NCBI GenBank assembly: GCA_035610365.1
Contig: CM069432.1
Span: forward strand, 280,525,482 to 280,589,481
DNA from: Aquatica leii
Taxonomy: Eukaryota; Arthropoda; Insecta; Coleoptera; Lampyridae
Direction of reading: 5' to 3'
DNA length: 64,000 nucleotides
The notes under the pieces are model-generated. The model did no database searches. It worked only from the letters and a program-made list of their open reading frames with translations, and had not been told where the DNA came from. Positions 54,496 to 64,000 of the stretch are shown here, piece after piece (position 1 is the first letter of the stretch; the number at the start of each line of letters is the position of its first letter). Made by a program: the position numbers and the translations under genes.

Positions 54496-55025
54496 CTTTG
54501 GGAGGTAGAACCTTCTTGTTTTTCGGGCACAACAGAAAACACGTCTCATCATCATTAAACACACGGTTCGGATCTTCCAAAATATCAAATATTTTTTGCT
54601 TAAATATGATTTCTATAAAGCATTTGCTTATGTCTGCTTCAGCAACATTGGCACTAGCCACAGTGATTACCTTGGATGTTCTCAGCAAAATTTTAGGATG
54701 TCGTCGCAAAAACGCCCTCATCCAGCCAAAATTTGAAAGATTTTCTGTGGAAGGGTTTGGTCTAGGATGGTTGTCCAAAAACTTCTTTACTAATCTAAAC
54801 GTCTTCGTTTTGAACTGGGTAGCTAAGGCTTGTTCTTCCTCATCTGTCAGTGCCGGTCTAGGACCAGGAGTAACGTTGCTCCCAAAGTTGACACCTCGTC
54901 TAAACTGAAGAGTTGCTTAATGAAGAATGTCTTTGCAACATTCCGTCTTCAACGGCTTGCGATGCCTTGGCAATATCATCTTCATCATTTTTTAATTTTT
55001 TTATACTCGTCTTTACTTTAGGCAT
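54496..55025 (-). pseudogene. pogo/Tc5-like transposase N-terminal relic
   Basis: Start MPKVKTSIKKLKNDEDDIAKA at 55025, then QAVEDGMLQRHSSLS-type text. After shifts comes frame 54341-54778 with GWMRAFLRRHPKILLRTS and FNDDETCFLLCPKNKKVLPPKG. The first part resembles the HTH region and the second the start of a DDE-type catalytic domain (NxDET) found in CENP-B/Tigger/pogo-like transposases. The reading is lost where it meets the 16-bp repeats at about 54495, so the repeats may be inserted in it or mark a rearrangement. Confidence 0.6.
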
Positions 55026-55319
55026 TTTTAAAAAAATATTTTGTAAAAAAAATTTACATTGTCATGATACTGTTATGGTTGACCTAGGTAAAATTACAAT
55101 TTGATGCACTATTATACAGTGATTAGTTGCATATTAAAATATAATAAACTGAATGAAATTAGACTAAAACAAGCCCTAACCTAAAAAAATAAGAAATTAC
55201 TTCAGCATCAGTTATTAGCCACCCTGGTCAACGAGTACAAGTACAATTATGTGTACCATGTTATGCTGGTTTTCTTGTAACAAAAAAAAAATAAGCGACG
55301 ACTAACACAGTTTTCCCGG

Positions 55320-55560
55320 AGAGGAAGTCGCAAGCTTTGTGATCTTAAATTATAAATTAAATATAAAAAGGCGTTAAAACGATAATAAAACTAAATTAGG
55401 GATATATCCTTTAACTCTACCCGCAGCTGTAAAAAAACAATTAACACAATAGAAGTGATAACACAAAATATATATTTATTGTATCACATAAGTAGTTGAA
55501 GAGACAGTACATAAGTATAGTTATATAAAGGTGGCAAACAATATTACATGGGTTGATATC
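55320..55560 (-). repeat. LTR relic, same family as 560-833 and 41868-42065
   Basis: GCAAGCTTTGTGAT, AATTATAAATTAAATAT, AACTCTACCCG and TAACACAAAATATATATTTATT align with the other two copies. Minus orientation. Confidence 0.5.
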
Positions 55561-56570
55561 ACAGGCCAAGCATAAGTTACGCCCTTCGACTGGGCAACAC
55601 GTCGCACATCAAAGTACTCCTATCGATCTGACTTTTACATTTAACGAAGAAATGACTTTACTTTATTAACTTAAATTACAAGAATACGAAAAAAGTATAG
55701 AGAATCAAAGCGCACCAGATAAGTATGTGACACAAAAAAAAAGTTTAACATTAATTGTGATTACAACCTAGTGTGTACGTGTGGCCATTCCAATAATCGA
55801 CATGACCAACGAAGTAACATTCATATAAATAGAAAATACAATACTTACAGTTGTGTATTACTTAGTAGGGGATTATTTGACAGAAAGCGTACATACGGCG
55901 TTAGCACAAGTAATTTGATTTAATGCATACGAGATTTGACGTAAAAGAATGCGACGAGCGAAAGGAACTATAAAAAGTTTGTGGAAAGGAATATGATTTT
56001 TTAAATTCAATGAAGTGGTTAATGTCTGTCCTCTGGCCAACAACTGTACCCGTTACCCTAGTCGTTGTACAAATTTGTTCGAGTGCGAGTGAATAATTAT
56101 AAAGGACGTTGGTGTCCGAGTTCTAGATTCGATTTCCAAATAGATTTCAATGACGTGACCTCTTAAAGTTTTGTATATATAATTTTCACTACACTATAAG
56201 TTAAGAAATATGAAACTTTTTAATTAGTTTTTTTTTAGATATTTTTAATTATTTACGGATTAACCGTTGTTGGTTTTTCTTTATTTTTTAGAAACAACTT
56301 TGTTTTTGTGTTGCTAAATTTAAATTTAACACACAATTAAAACAAATACATTACTCGTTTTTGTTTAAAGAGTACTTACATTAGCAATGGGAAAAGTAAA
56401 TGATCTTTTAAAAATATATTTTTAATCAGAATTACATAAGAGTAAGTTAAATAAGGTATATCATATAAGATAACGACGAGAGATGCAATTTTTAGTAATT
56501 TTATTACTGTTCTAAATCACGTCTGTTATATTTTTTAGTTTATAGTAAAAATCATAGAATAATCATAGAA
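55561..56570. other. Upstream region of the second transporter gene
   Basis: No coding motif. TATATTTTTTAG at 56528-56539 could be a splice acceptor for a 5' UTR exon just before the ATG at 56571. Confidence 0.4.
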
Positions 56571-56851
56571 ATGAAACCAGTCGAATTAGGTACAAATTCC
56601 AATAAGGAATATAAACTGGTACCACCCGATGGAGGTTGGGGTTATATTATTGCATTGTCTATGATCGTAACGTTTGTAAGTAATGAAGTTTTATGGATAT
56701 TTTTAAACACGTAAGTTTTTTTAGAGTATTACATTTATGCCTATAGCTGCGTTTGGAATTATTTATGGAGAATTTTTGGAAAATCTTACGGACGAAGCAA
56801 GTGCAACTGGGTTAATTAATGGTAGTACATTAGCAATTCAATGGTTTTCAG
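56571..56851 (+). CDS. SLC16-like monocarboxylate transporter, second copy, first two exons
   Basis: Exon 1 is 56571-56675 (35 codons, MKPVELGTNSNKEYKLVPPDGGWGYIIALSM..., donor TTT|GTAAGT). Exon 2 is 56725-56851 (127 nt, acceptor TTTTTTAG, donor CAG|GTAATT). The PPDGGWGY motif is the hallmark N-terminal signature of the family, better preserved than in transporter 1. Exon 2 encodes AAFGIIYGEFLENLTDEAS and the start of segment 2. Exon 2 has the same length and phases (0 to 1) as exon 2 of transporter 1. No exon 3 is found before 64000, so intron 2 exceeds 7.1 kb and the rest of the gene lies beyond the window, or this is a broken copy. Confidence 0.8.
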
Positions 56852-58060
56852 GTAATTTAATTAATTCTAAAAAAGTTTTTTTAATTTTTTTTATAGTTTT
56901 ACTCGTTTTGATCGTATTGATACAGTAGTAATCGCAAAAACAGTGATAAGCGTTTAGAAAAACAAATTGATTTTTTGTTTAGTTTACATACTTCTCAGAT
57001 AACACAAAATTGCTTTAGATTAGAAATAGTTTCGGTTTATTTTAGCCAAAATATAAGCAACAAGATCAGTATATGTTTGCTAAAGTACCAAATTAAAATC
57101 TAAAAAAAAATCGAAACTGTTTCGAAACCGCGTATGAATTTTGTTTCGAAACGATTCAGACACATATACAGGGTTATTTACGCTATACGGCTCGGAATAT
57201 TATGTGTGACTTTCAAAACGTTTTACTTTTGGAATATATAAAAGTCTACAATGGTTACTTTTTAAAATTATTTTCATATTATACAGGGTGCCGAATTTGT
57301 GTTTGTTTGTGATACTTAAGAAGTATCTAAGTTATGGGAGCAACATTTACAGTAAAATCTTACAATACATCATATTTTATATACCAATTATAATAAACTT
57401 TAAATATTATACAATAATTAAATGTCCTATAACTAAGTCTTCCCGAATAATGAAGAATAACTCTGGGCAACATTAGCAAGGTTACAGTTTCGAAAGTATC
57501 TCTTATGCGTCTTTTCATATCGTGTGGTGTTGCTAGTGGCGTATTGTAGGCAATTGTTTTTATGTATCCCTATCCCTAATTAATTTCGGGGATTTGGATT
57601 GTGAAATCAGTTTCTTCTAATCCACTTGTTTTATTTATTGTTCGAACGTAACCCAATCAGACTCAAGTTTATTCTATGGAAACGATACTGTTTCTATAGA
57701 TACAAAGACAACTTTTTCGTAAGTGATTTGTATGGAGTCGAGAATTAACAAATTGATTATCTCACTCTGTTAGTGTGCGAAACGTTGGTTACAACATCAG
57801 CACGGTCCAAACCCGGAAGACGTTCTAATCTTAGTATAAACTAAAAAGTGACGCAAAAAGTACATTATTGAGTTATCATGATTCTTGGTTAATTTTCTTC
57901 TGGCTGTGACACAACTAAAGTTCCTGAATGATAATAAAGCTCTTACAACAACTTAGAAAGATAGCAATCGTACTCCACTCAACTCTGACTGAGACGATGA
58001 AAGTTAGGAAGGTACCAAAAAACTAAAAAAATTAAAAGAATTATTTTAAAAAATACAAAA
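56852..58060. other. Intron 2 of transporter 2, with TATACAGGGT-type repeat motifs
   Basis: TATACAGGGTTATTTACG (57167) and TATACAGGGTGCCGAATT (57281) repeat a word also present at about 3997 (TATACAGGGTATTCC). Words of this kind mark the ends of many short insect transposons. No gene recognised. Confidence 0.4.
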
Positions 58061-58079
58061 AAAGATTTGCTTGGGCTTC

Positions 58080-58250
58080 ACGAACACAGCCCGTCAACCG
58101 GAGCGTTAAGAGTGGACTTTGTGGGAAAAACAAATACAAGTGGAGCAGAGAGGCACCTAATCGAGGGGACAGCAAATTACGGTAGTTTCTGTAATCATAC
58201 AACCTCGTCAGGAAGTTATTTTTACCGCCAAGAAATTTAGAAACACACAA
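58080..58250 (+). pseudogene. possible piggyBac-type N-terminal fragment
   Basis: One + frame reads CGKNKYKWSREAPNRGDSK and then degenerates. The GKNKxKW...P pattern resembles the N-terminal entry of piggyBac transposases. Weak, because no second motif follows. Confidence 0.25.
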
Positions 58251-58529
58251 ACGAGAAACTTGCTTAAGTAAGGGACGATACGCCGGGTTAATTATATTAT
58301 ATTAAAAGAGTAACAGCAATTCTGTGATGTTGTCGTTGTAATGATACTTCTGCAAAGAAAGATCGCAAAAAACGACTCAGTAGCAGCAATCTCCCAGATA
58401 ACTGCCAGTCATGCTATTCTGATAAAATGTTGATTGGTTTTAAGGGACGTTGCCGTTTTTGCATCGACATCTCACAGAAACCACGCAAATATGGAATCAA
58501 GCTTATGATTAAATAAACCCCACTACTTG

Positions 58530-58790
58530 TTGAATGCCTAAATCTACGCAGAAAATAATAGTGATGGAGCAACGTTTAGAAAGGAATGGCAAAGCTTACT
58601 CAAGCTGTTTTGGGACTAGTCGTTCCGATAAAGAAAATTACCCGAAACATCATGGTCAACAATATATTTATGGAAGATTTTGGGAAAAAAGCTTTATCCA
58701 CATTTTATCTAAAACCCAAGTGCTGGTACAAATACGTTGATGACAACTTTGTCAATATACATACGAATATCATAGAAACCATAGTTTAAC
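58530..58790 (+). pseudogene. Penelope-like reverse transcriptase fragment
   Basis: The frame at 58586-58789 carries NIFMEDFGKKALSTF, LKPKCWYKYVDDNFVNIHTN. The order N-I-F-M-E-x-F...A-L-S...KPxxWxKYVDDxF is the palm region of Penelope-like elements, with the YVDD catalytic motif. The usual GSPLSP before it is lost. Only about 65 residues survive. Confidence 0.65.
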
Positions 58791-58839
58791 TCAACTGTAA
58801 CAACACTACAGTAATTAAAAGTAACACACAAGCATCAGA

Positions 58840-59758
58840 TCCCTTACACGTAAAGGCGGGCGTACGACAAGGGGACAGCCTTAGTCCATTTCTATTCAAC
58901 GTTTTAATGGACAATTTAATAGAAGAAGTACGTAAGGTGAATCACGGTTACAGCATGGGTGTACAAAAGATTAAAATTGTGAGCTATGCAGATGATGCTA
59001 TTCTCCTGGCTGAAATTGAGGATGGCTTACAACGACTGACGCAAGCATTCAACACCGCAGCAGAAAAAGTAAATATGCAAATCTCAATTAAAAAAACCAA
59101 AACCATGACGATAGCAAGAGAGCCGCGGAGATGCAAAATAGTGATTAATGACGAAATTATAGAACAAGTATCTGAATTTAACTATTTGGGAACTACCATT
59201 TCAGCTTATGGAAACTTAAACGGCATTGTAAGACAGCAAGCTAATAAACCATCTAGAATCGCGGGTACTTTAAGACATACCATCTGGAAAAATAATTGCA
59301 TATCGACAAATACAAAAACTAGAATATATAAAGCGTGCGTTAGACCTGTGTTGACTTATGCTGCAGAAACAAGAGCAGAGACGGCAGTAACAAAAAGAAT
59401 GTATCGAACACACGAAATGAAAATCTTAAGAACAATAACAGGTAATACATTACTGGACCACCGTAGAAGCAGCGAAATTAGAGAAGAATGCGACGCCATG
59501 GATATAGTACGTTGGGTGCGAACGAGAAGGCGCGGTTGGAACGAACATGTATCCAGGATGGATGACAGCAGGTTGGCTAAGATCGCTAGGAATGGAAAAC
59601 CACTATCAAAACGTCTGCCAGGGCGCCCCCCCCCCCCAAACGGTGGAAGGAGTGCTGGACGTCCACATCTCAGGAAGCGGAGCAGAATGGATAGAACAAG
59701 CCAAGGGCTTACGACAAGAAGAAGAAGAAGACAACTTTGTCATTTTAGGGCAATTTTA
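58840..59758 (+). pseudogene. LINE reverse transcriptase 3' part, RTE-like
   Basis: Begins with KAGVRQGDSLSPFLFNVLMDNLI, then IVSYADDAILLAEI (active site), SEFNYLGTTISAYG and KACVRPVLTYAAE, then the C-terminal RRSSEIREECDAMDIVRWVR and RRRGWNEHVSRMDDSRLAKIA. This ending is typical of RTE-like LINEs. Frame 58907-59767 is open, but a run of 12 C at 59626-59637 follows ...KPLSKRLPGR and changes the downstream reading. The tail is encoded by a GAA-rich repeat. 5' truncated: no endonuclease. Confidence 0.7.
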
Positions 59759-60022
59759 GGACATTAGAGGTAATATAAAAACGAGTAGCAGCGTGGAAAT
59801 TTGTATTAAGAAACATCAAAGATGTAGTCGTCTTGAACAATCTTCTAAGTCAGAGGTGGCTAGAAATGAATCTTCAAATTCGGCTTAAAAGCAATAAGAT
59901 TTTGGTTTATGTTTCTAATTACTATCAGCGAAAAATTAAGGAATCCATTAAAATATTTATAAATCCTTTTAATAGTAAGTGAGATTCTAGTTTTTCTTTA
60001 TCGAAGATTTGGAAACCCGATG

Positions 60023-60034
60023 GGAGGCCGGTCT
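60023..60034. repeat. target-site duplication, left copy (12 bp)
   Basis: GGAGGCCGGTCT, identical to 62933-62944. It is followed directly by poly-T, the tail of the minus-strand LINE. Confidence 0.85.
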
Positions 60035-60040
60035 TTTTTT

Positions 60041-61793
60041 TTACCAACTTTCTATTTCTTTCCATTTATCCTCGTTCTCGCACATTACGCTAATGATGTT
60101 AGATGTTTTTATTTCTTCTCCTATCTTTTCTTCGATTTTCCTTCTTTCTTCCTTCCATCTTTTACATTTAAACACCGCATGTTCTTTATCATCCTTTTCA
60201 CTACAATCCGCGCAGTTGTCATTTTTTCTTTTTTTAATTTTGTGTAAGTATTCTCCATTTTCACAGTGCCCAGTCAGCAGCTGCGTCGTATAGTAACTCA
60301 GTTCCCCGTGTTTTCTGTGTATCCAGGAGTATATGTTTGGAATCAGTTTTTTTGTCCATGACTCTCTGTCTCCCCACTGTTTCTGCCATTCCGCTATTGT
60401 TGCACTAGTGTCCATTTTATCTTTTCTTTTTTTAGCTAGGATCTGTAGCGGTGGGATTCCTGCAACCACCATAACGTCTTGTGTGTTTACGGTTCTGTAA
60501 ACTCGACTAATTCTTATTGCTAGGATTCTTTGCACCCTATCTAATAGTTTATTTACAGTTCCAAATTTGATTGCTTCCTGCCAAATCTCTGCTCCGTACA
60601 ATACGATTGAATCTACCGCGTGTGCTATAACTTTCCTCTTTGATGATCTGGCTCCTCCATGATTTGGCAGTATCCTCCTTAATGCGTTTGCTTTTGTAAG
60701 AGCCCTATCTGTTATCGTCTTGACGTGCTCAATGAAGCTGAGGTTTTTATCAATGGTTATATCAAGGACCTTGATACTTTTCTGGGTTATTATTTTTTGC
60801 CCTAGTAGTTCTAAATTTAACGCTGTGATTCTTCTTTGCCCCGGCATTAGTCCTACTTTTGTTTTCTCTGGAATCAGCTTTAGTCTGTTTTCCGTCATCC
60901 ATGTGTTAATGGTTTCCATTGCTATCTTTGCTCTATATACTGCTTCTTGTATCTGTTTGGATCTTATAACTATTGTGAGATCATCTGCAAAGCCAATCAG
61001 TTTAACCCCATCTGGCATACTTAACCTTAGTACTCCGTCGTACATGACATTCCATAGGATTGGCCCAAGGACCGAACCTTGTGGAACCCCGGAGGTTACT
61101 TTGTGTACTATATTTCTTCCCTTCGAGTCATTTATCTGTATGCTTCTATCTATCAAGTAGTTCTGTAGTATATTTATTAGATATCCTGGTATCTCCATTT
61201 CCACTAGTGCCTTTATTATTTGTCGTCTAGATGCCGAGTTGAAGGCATTTTGTACATCTATTGCTATCACTAGGCAAACCTGCCTTGTCCTTCATGTCCC
61301 AGTGTTGGCCTCTTTTATTTCTTTCGTCACGACTCTTATTGCATCTATTGTTGACCTCCCTTTTCTAAAGCCAAATTGGTTGTCAGCAAGCTTCTTTTCA
61401 ATTTTATGTTTGAGGCGCCCGGCCAGTACCCTCTCCAATATCTTTCCCGCAGCGTCTATCAGACAAATAGGTCTATATGTCGAGCTCATCTCTCCCTTTG
61501 GTATTAGTACTAGGTTTCCAGCACAGTGGAAAATTACCTTCTCTGACACACGAGTTTAACACATTAGCCCAGGTCTGTGCTCTTTGTATAGCCACTACTT
61601 TTACCACCTCGGCAGGAACTTCATCAGGTCCTGGAGCTTTACCCGTAGCAAGTCTTTTTGCTGCCTCTTCAACCTCCGTGCTAGATATTGGTTCAAAATC
61701 CAAAAGCTGGTTTTTATATCTGTTCCTTTCTTTAAGTTTATCTTCTTCGGGAAATAGTTTTTGTATTATTTCTATCATTTTTTTATTATCCAA
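60041..61793 (-). pseudogene. R1-like reverse transcriptase and C-terminal zinc region
   Basis: Frames 61473-61793 (KRLATGKAPGPDEVPAEVVKV), 61292-61549 (LVLIPKGEMSSTYRPICLID, DNQFGFRKGRSTIDAI) and 60041-61270 (ALVEMEIPGYLIN, SGVPQGSVLGPILWNVMYD, LIGFADDLTIVI, then the thumb and CADCSEKDDKEHAVFKC) together give a whole RT with FADD active site. Shifts fall near 61500 and 61280. Frame 60041-61270 is a single 409-codon open frame, so the copy is young. Confidence 0.85.
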
Positions 61794-61919
61794 GGCAATT
61801 ATAGTTTTGTTTTCTTATCTTTTTATAGATTAACTGGTACCCTTTTCTCCAAATATCTTGATCGAGTTCGTCACAGATCTTTTTCCAGCACTCCTTCTTA
61901 CTTTTTTTGATCATCACTT

Positions 61920-62870
61920 TTAGTTTTTTCTTTCCTCCTTTAGTATTTTCTTTTCATCCTGAGCTTCATCACCTTTCCTAATCTGGTGTTGGTAATTCCT
62001 TCTTGTTTTGATGCATCTTCTTCTTTGTAAGTTGATCTCTTCGTTCCACCAGTATTCTCCCCTTTTATTTGTTGTTCTTATGGGCATAGTTTCCTTACAT
62101 ATTTGACGTAGGAATTTAGTCATTTTATCTACTGTATTTAGGTCTTCTTCTGCCGTTTGTTTTACCATATGCTCCAGCCTTGTTTTATTCAGTTTATTAG
62201 TGTTCCAGGTTGAAGTTACCGTTGTTTTCCCTTTTAGAATATTGCTCCTTGTGTCGTCCCATATCCATTCGATATACCGATGATCGCTGAGCGATTCCGT
62301 TTCTAGGACTTGCCAGTTTGTTATTCTCTCTTTCATATCGTTGGTGCTCAATGTTAGGTCAATATAGGTTTTTTGTTTTCCTCTCTCGAAGGTTGGTTTG
62401 TTTCCCCTGTTAAGAGTTATGAGGTCTAGGCTAGCCATCCATTCCTCTACTATGTTTCCTCTTTTGTTGTTTCGTGTTGCGCCCCAGGTACTAGACGCGG
62501 CGTTAAAATCCCCACCAATTAGTGCACCTCCTTTTGCTGCTGATTTTATGGCCTTTGCTAGTTCTTTGAGATCCGCTTTAAAAACCTCAATGTCTTCATT
62601 AGGAGGAAAATAGGTACTAAAAACACTTATCTTACTTAATTTAACCCACACAAAACACCTACCCGCCCCACATGTACTTATAACTAACTTATTATTTAGT
62701 ATGCAGATGCCTGCTTTCTCACTCTTATCTTTTAATATGTCCTTGTCTCTAAGACTACCCATTTCTGAAAGCAACATAAGGTCTATGTCTCTTTCTTTTG
62801 CAATTTGTTTTGCCATGTCATAAGCTACTCTTCTATGATTCAAATTTATTTGTATAGTTTTTATCTCCAT
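61920..62870 (-). pseudogene. R1-like ORF2 endonuclease
   Basis: Starts MEIKTIQINLNHRRVAYDMA at 62870. APE-type endonuclease motifs are all present: IDLMLLSEMG, KISVFSTYFPPNED, GGALIGGDFNAASSTWGA (catalytic D-N), TYIDLTLSTND and ESLSDHRYIEW (SDH). The domain is open for 316 codons and then shifts frame near 61920, inside the linker to the reverse transcriptase. The usual E-P pair reads S-E-M here. Confidence 0.85.
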
Positions 62871-62932
62871 TATTCAGTTGTCTTAATTTCAAATCTCTGT
62901 TTGATACTGATTCTCTCGTAGCTACAGTTTTT

Positions 62933-62944
62933 GGAGGCCGGTCT
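62933..62944. repeat. target-site duplication, right copy (12 bp)
   Basis: GGAGGCCGGTCT, pairing with 60023-60034. Confidence 0.85.
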
Positions 62945-63234
62945 ATAAAAGCGAGACTTCACGGCGCAATCAATCACTTTATGCCAGGCTCTGCAGATGA
63001 CCTATTTAAAATGGAAAATTGTATACGAATGCAACCCGTGGAAACCCAAATTTTACCAGAAACTGTGTTTTTACAACGTTACTAAAGAGGCGGATTGATG
63101 CACACTGTACCTAACCGATCCAAGGACCGGATGGTGACTTTGGGCTATCTTCTACTAATTGATCAACATCAATATGTTAAGTGCTGATGTGATTTGGTAA
63201 ACTGCAAAACCAACTAGATTTTAAAACATTTAGC
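62945..63234 (+). other. Unassigned sequence interrupted by the R1-like LINE
   Basis: With the LINE removed, one frame joins RRFGNPMGGRS to IKARLHGAINHFMPGSADDL and runs on for about 50 codons to FLQRY and a stop. I do not recognise it; it may be part of another transposon. Confidence 0.3.
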
Positions 63235-63960
63235 TTGTCAATTGGTAAATTCCATTTGAACACACGTCTTGCAAACCTCCGTCTGCCACGAATGCTGCGT
63301 CATTCTATTGCTTGCATTTTAGGACAAAAACTTCTACACGACCCACTATCACAAATTATGAACAGCTTAAATGGAATTGATATGAAGCTGGAGCAAATAG
63401 CTACTGATATAACTGTAATGAATTAAAAAAAATGCAGTTTTGAAAACTATAGGAGTGGAACTCGACAAAGCAGCGGATTTAGAAGACTACCAAAGAGTAG
63501 AAATATTCAAAAAATTTAGCAATAGAACCAATTTTAATTAAATTGTAAAAAAATGAGAATAGTTAAGAAAGCCAAGGATTTCAAGGATACAAATATATAG
63601 ATAAACGAAGATTACCCTAAAGCAGTACCAGAAGACCAGAAGCAATTAATACCATTGATAAAAGAAGCAAAACGAAAAAGACAAAAGGCTCAAATAAATT
63701 ATATTAAATTAATAATAAATAGCAAAATATAAGAAAAAAATGATATAGAACGTGTAAAACAACTTCTGACAGAAATGGGAAAATCAAAAAAACAAACAAA
63801 ATTAAAAAATCAGTTAGCGAAAGATTACCAAACGAAGATCCCCTAGTAACTCAGTTACGTAAACTAACAGAACTGTTAGGAAAAACGCTAACTATAAAAG
63901 ATAAGGACGGAAATAAAGGCAACAAGAGAGGCATTGGAAACAATATAGAAAGTTATACAA
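63235..63960 (+). pseudogene. LINE ORF1-like coiled-coil protein, decayed
   Basis: Broken frames read DPLSQIMNSLNGIDMKLEQIA (helical), RVEIFKKFSNRTNF, then KKAKDFKDTNI, INEDYPKAVPEDQKQLIPLI and KEAKRKRQKAQINYIKLIIN. The K-A-K-x-x-K-x-T-x-I-x-I-N-E-D-Y...A-R/K pattern resembles the RRM-to-C-terminal region of ORF1 from L1/CR1-type LINEs. Several stops. The matching ORF2 is not in the window. Confidence 0.4.
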
Positions 63961-64000
63961 AAGGAAAATAGGAACATCGAACATGCATAAATAGAAAAAA

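Larger units (their letters stand above)
60035..62932 (-). mobile_element. R1-like LINE (ORF2 only), 5'-truncated
   Basis: 2898 bp between 12-bp duplications, poly-A tailed, minus strand. It carries the endonuclease start (62870) to the C-terminal zinc motif, but no ORF1, so it is truncated just upstream of ORF2. The protein text is close to the nested copy at 8000-10552: e.g. LLTGHCENGEYLHKIKKRK here versus LLTGHGENGLYLFKIKKRR there. Same family, different insertion. It sits in intron 2 of transporter 2, antisense. Confidence 0.85.

Noticed and set aside
1..64000. CRISPR-like arrays, tRNA or rRNA genes
   Set aside because: No regularly spaced identical repeats and no convincing tRNA or rRNA signature found by eye; the 16-bp array has no unique spacers.

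Overview
This window is insect (at least arthropod) nuclear DNA. It is AT-rich, carries GT-AG introns of about 50-110 bp, and holds non-LTR, LTR, Penelope-like and piggyBac-type elements of families common in insects. I cannot fix the order or species. There is no sign of prokaryotic sequence, CRISPR or convincing RNA genes.

Two host genes can be supported, both on the + strand and both SLC16-like monocarboxylate transporters of the major facilitator superfamily. The first is complete: eight exons from 13060 to 30440, 1356 nt including the stop, encoding 451 aa with twelve predicted membrane segments. The second starts at 56571, shows only its first two exons, and runs out of the window. Both genes have a 127-nt second exon in the same phase, so they look like a tandem duplicate pair.

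Almost everything else is transposable element, much of it nested. From the left: piggyBac transposase relics and an LTR-element remnant (1-4930); an R1-like LINE on + (about 5560-12060) carrying a second R1-like LINE inserted on - (8000-10552); the first transporter gene, whose intron 1 holds a 4.5-kb LINE (13207-17663, -) and whose 10.8-kb intron 3 holds an LTR-like promoter, a BEL/Pao gag-protease remnant (-), an LTR-element remnant (+) and a 4.9-kb Jockey-type LINE (23534-28415, -); a full-length LOA/Nimb-type LINE (30791-35855, +); a decayed Ty3/gypsy element (about 37441-41418, +); another piggyBac relic (about 43068-44010, -); a decayed Jockey-like LINE (45051-47210, +); a 7.1-kb RNase H-bearing LINE (47387-54461, -) inserted in a 16-bp tandem repeat; a pogo/Tc5-like transposase relic; the second transporter gene, with Penelope-like and RTE-like fragments and an R1-like LINE (60035-62932, -) in its second intron.

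Six LINE insertions are bounded by target-site duplications that can be read directly (10-15 bp each), which gives exact element ends and nesting order. No autonomous element appears intact, because every reverse transcriptase region is broken by stops or frameshifts. The most unusual regulatory signal is a + strand heat-shock-element/TATA/initiator arrangement at 19442-19576 inside intron 3 of the first transporter. I found no wholly new biological system. The value of the window lies in the transporter pair, the insertion history and the LTR promoter.
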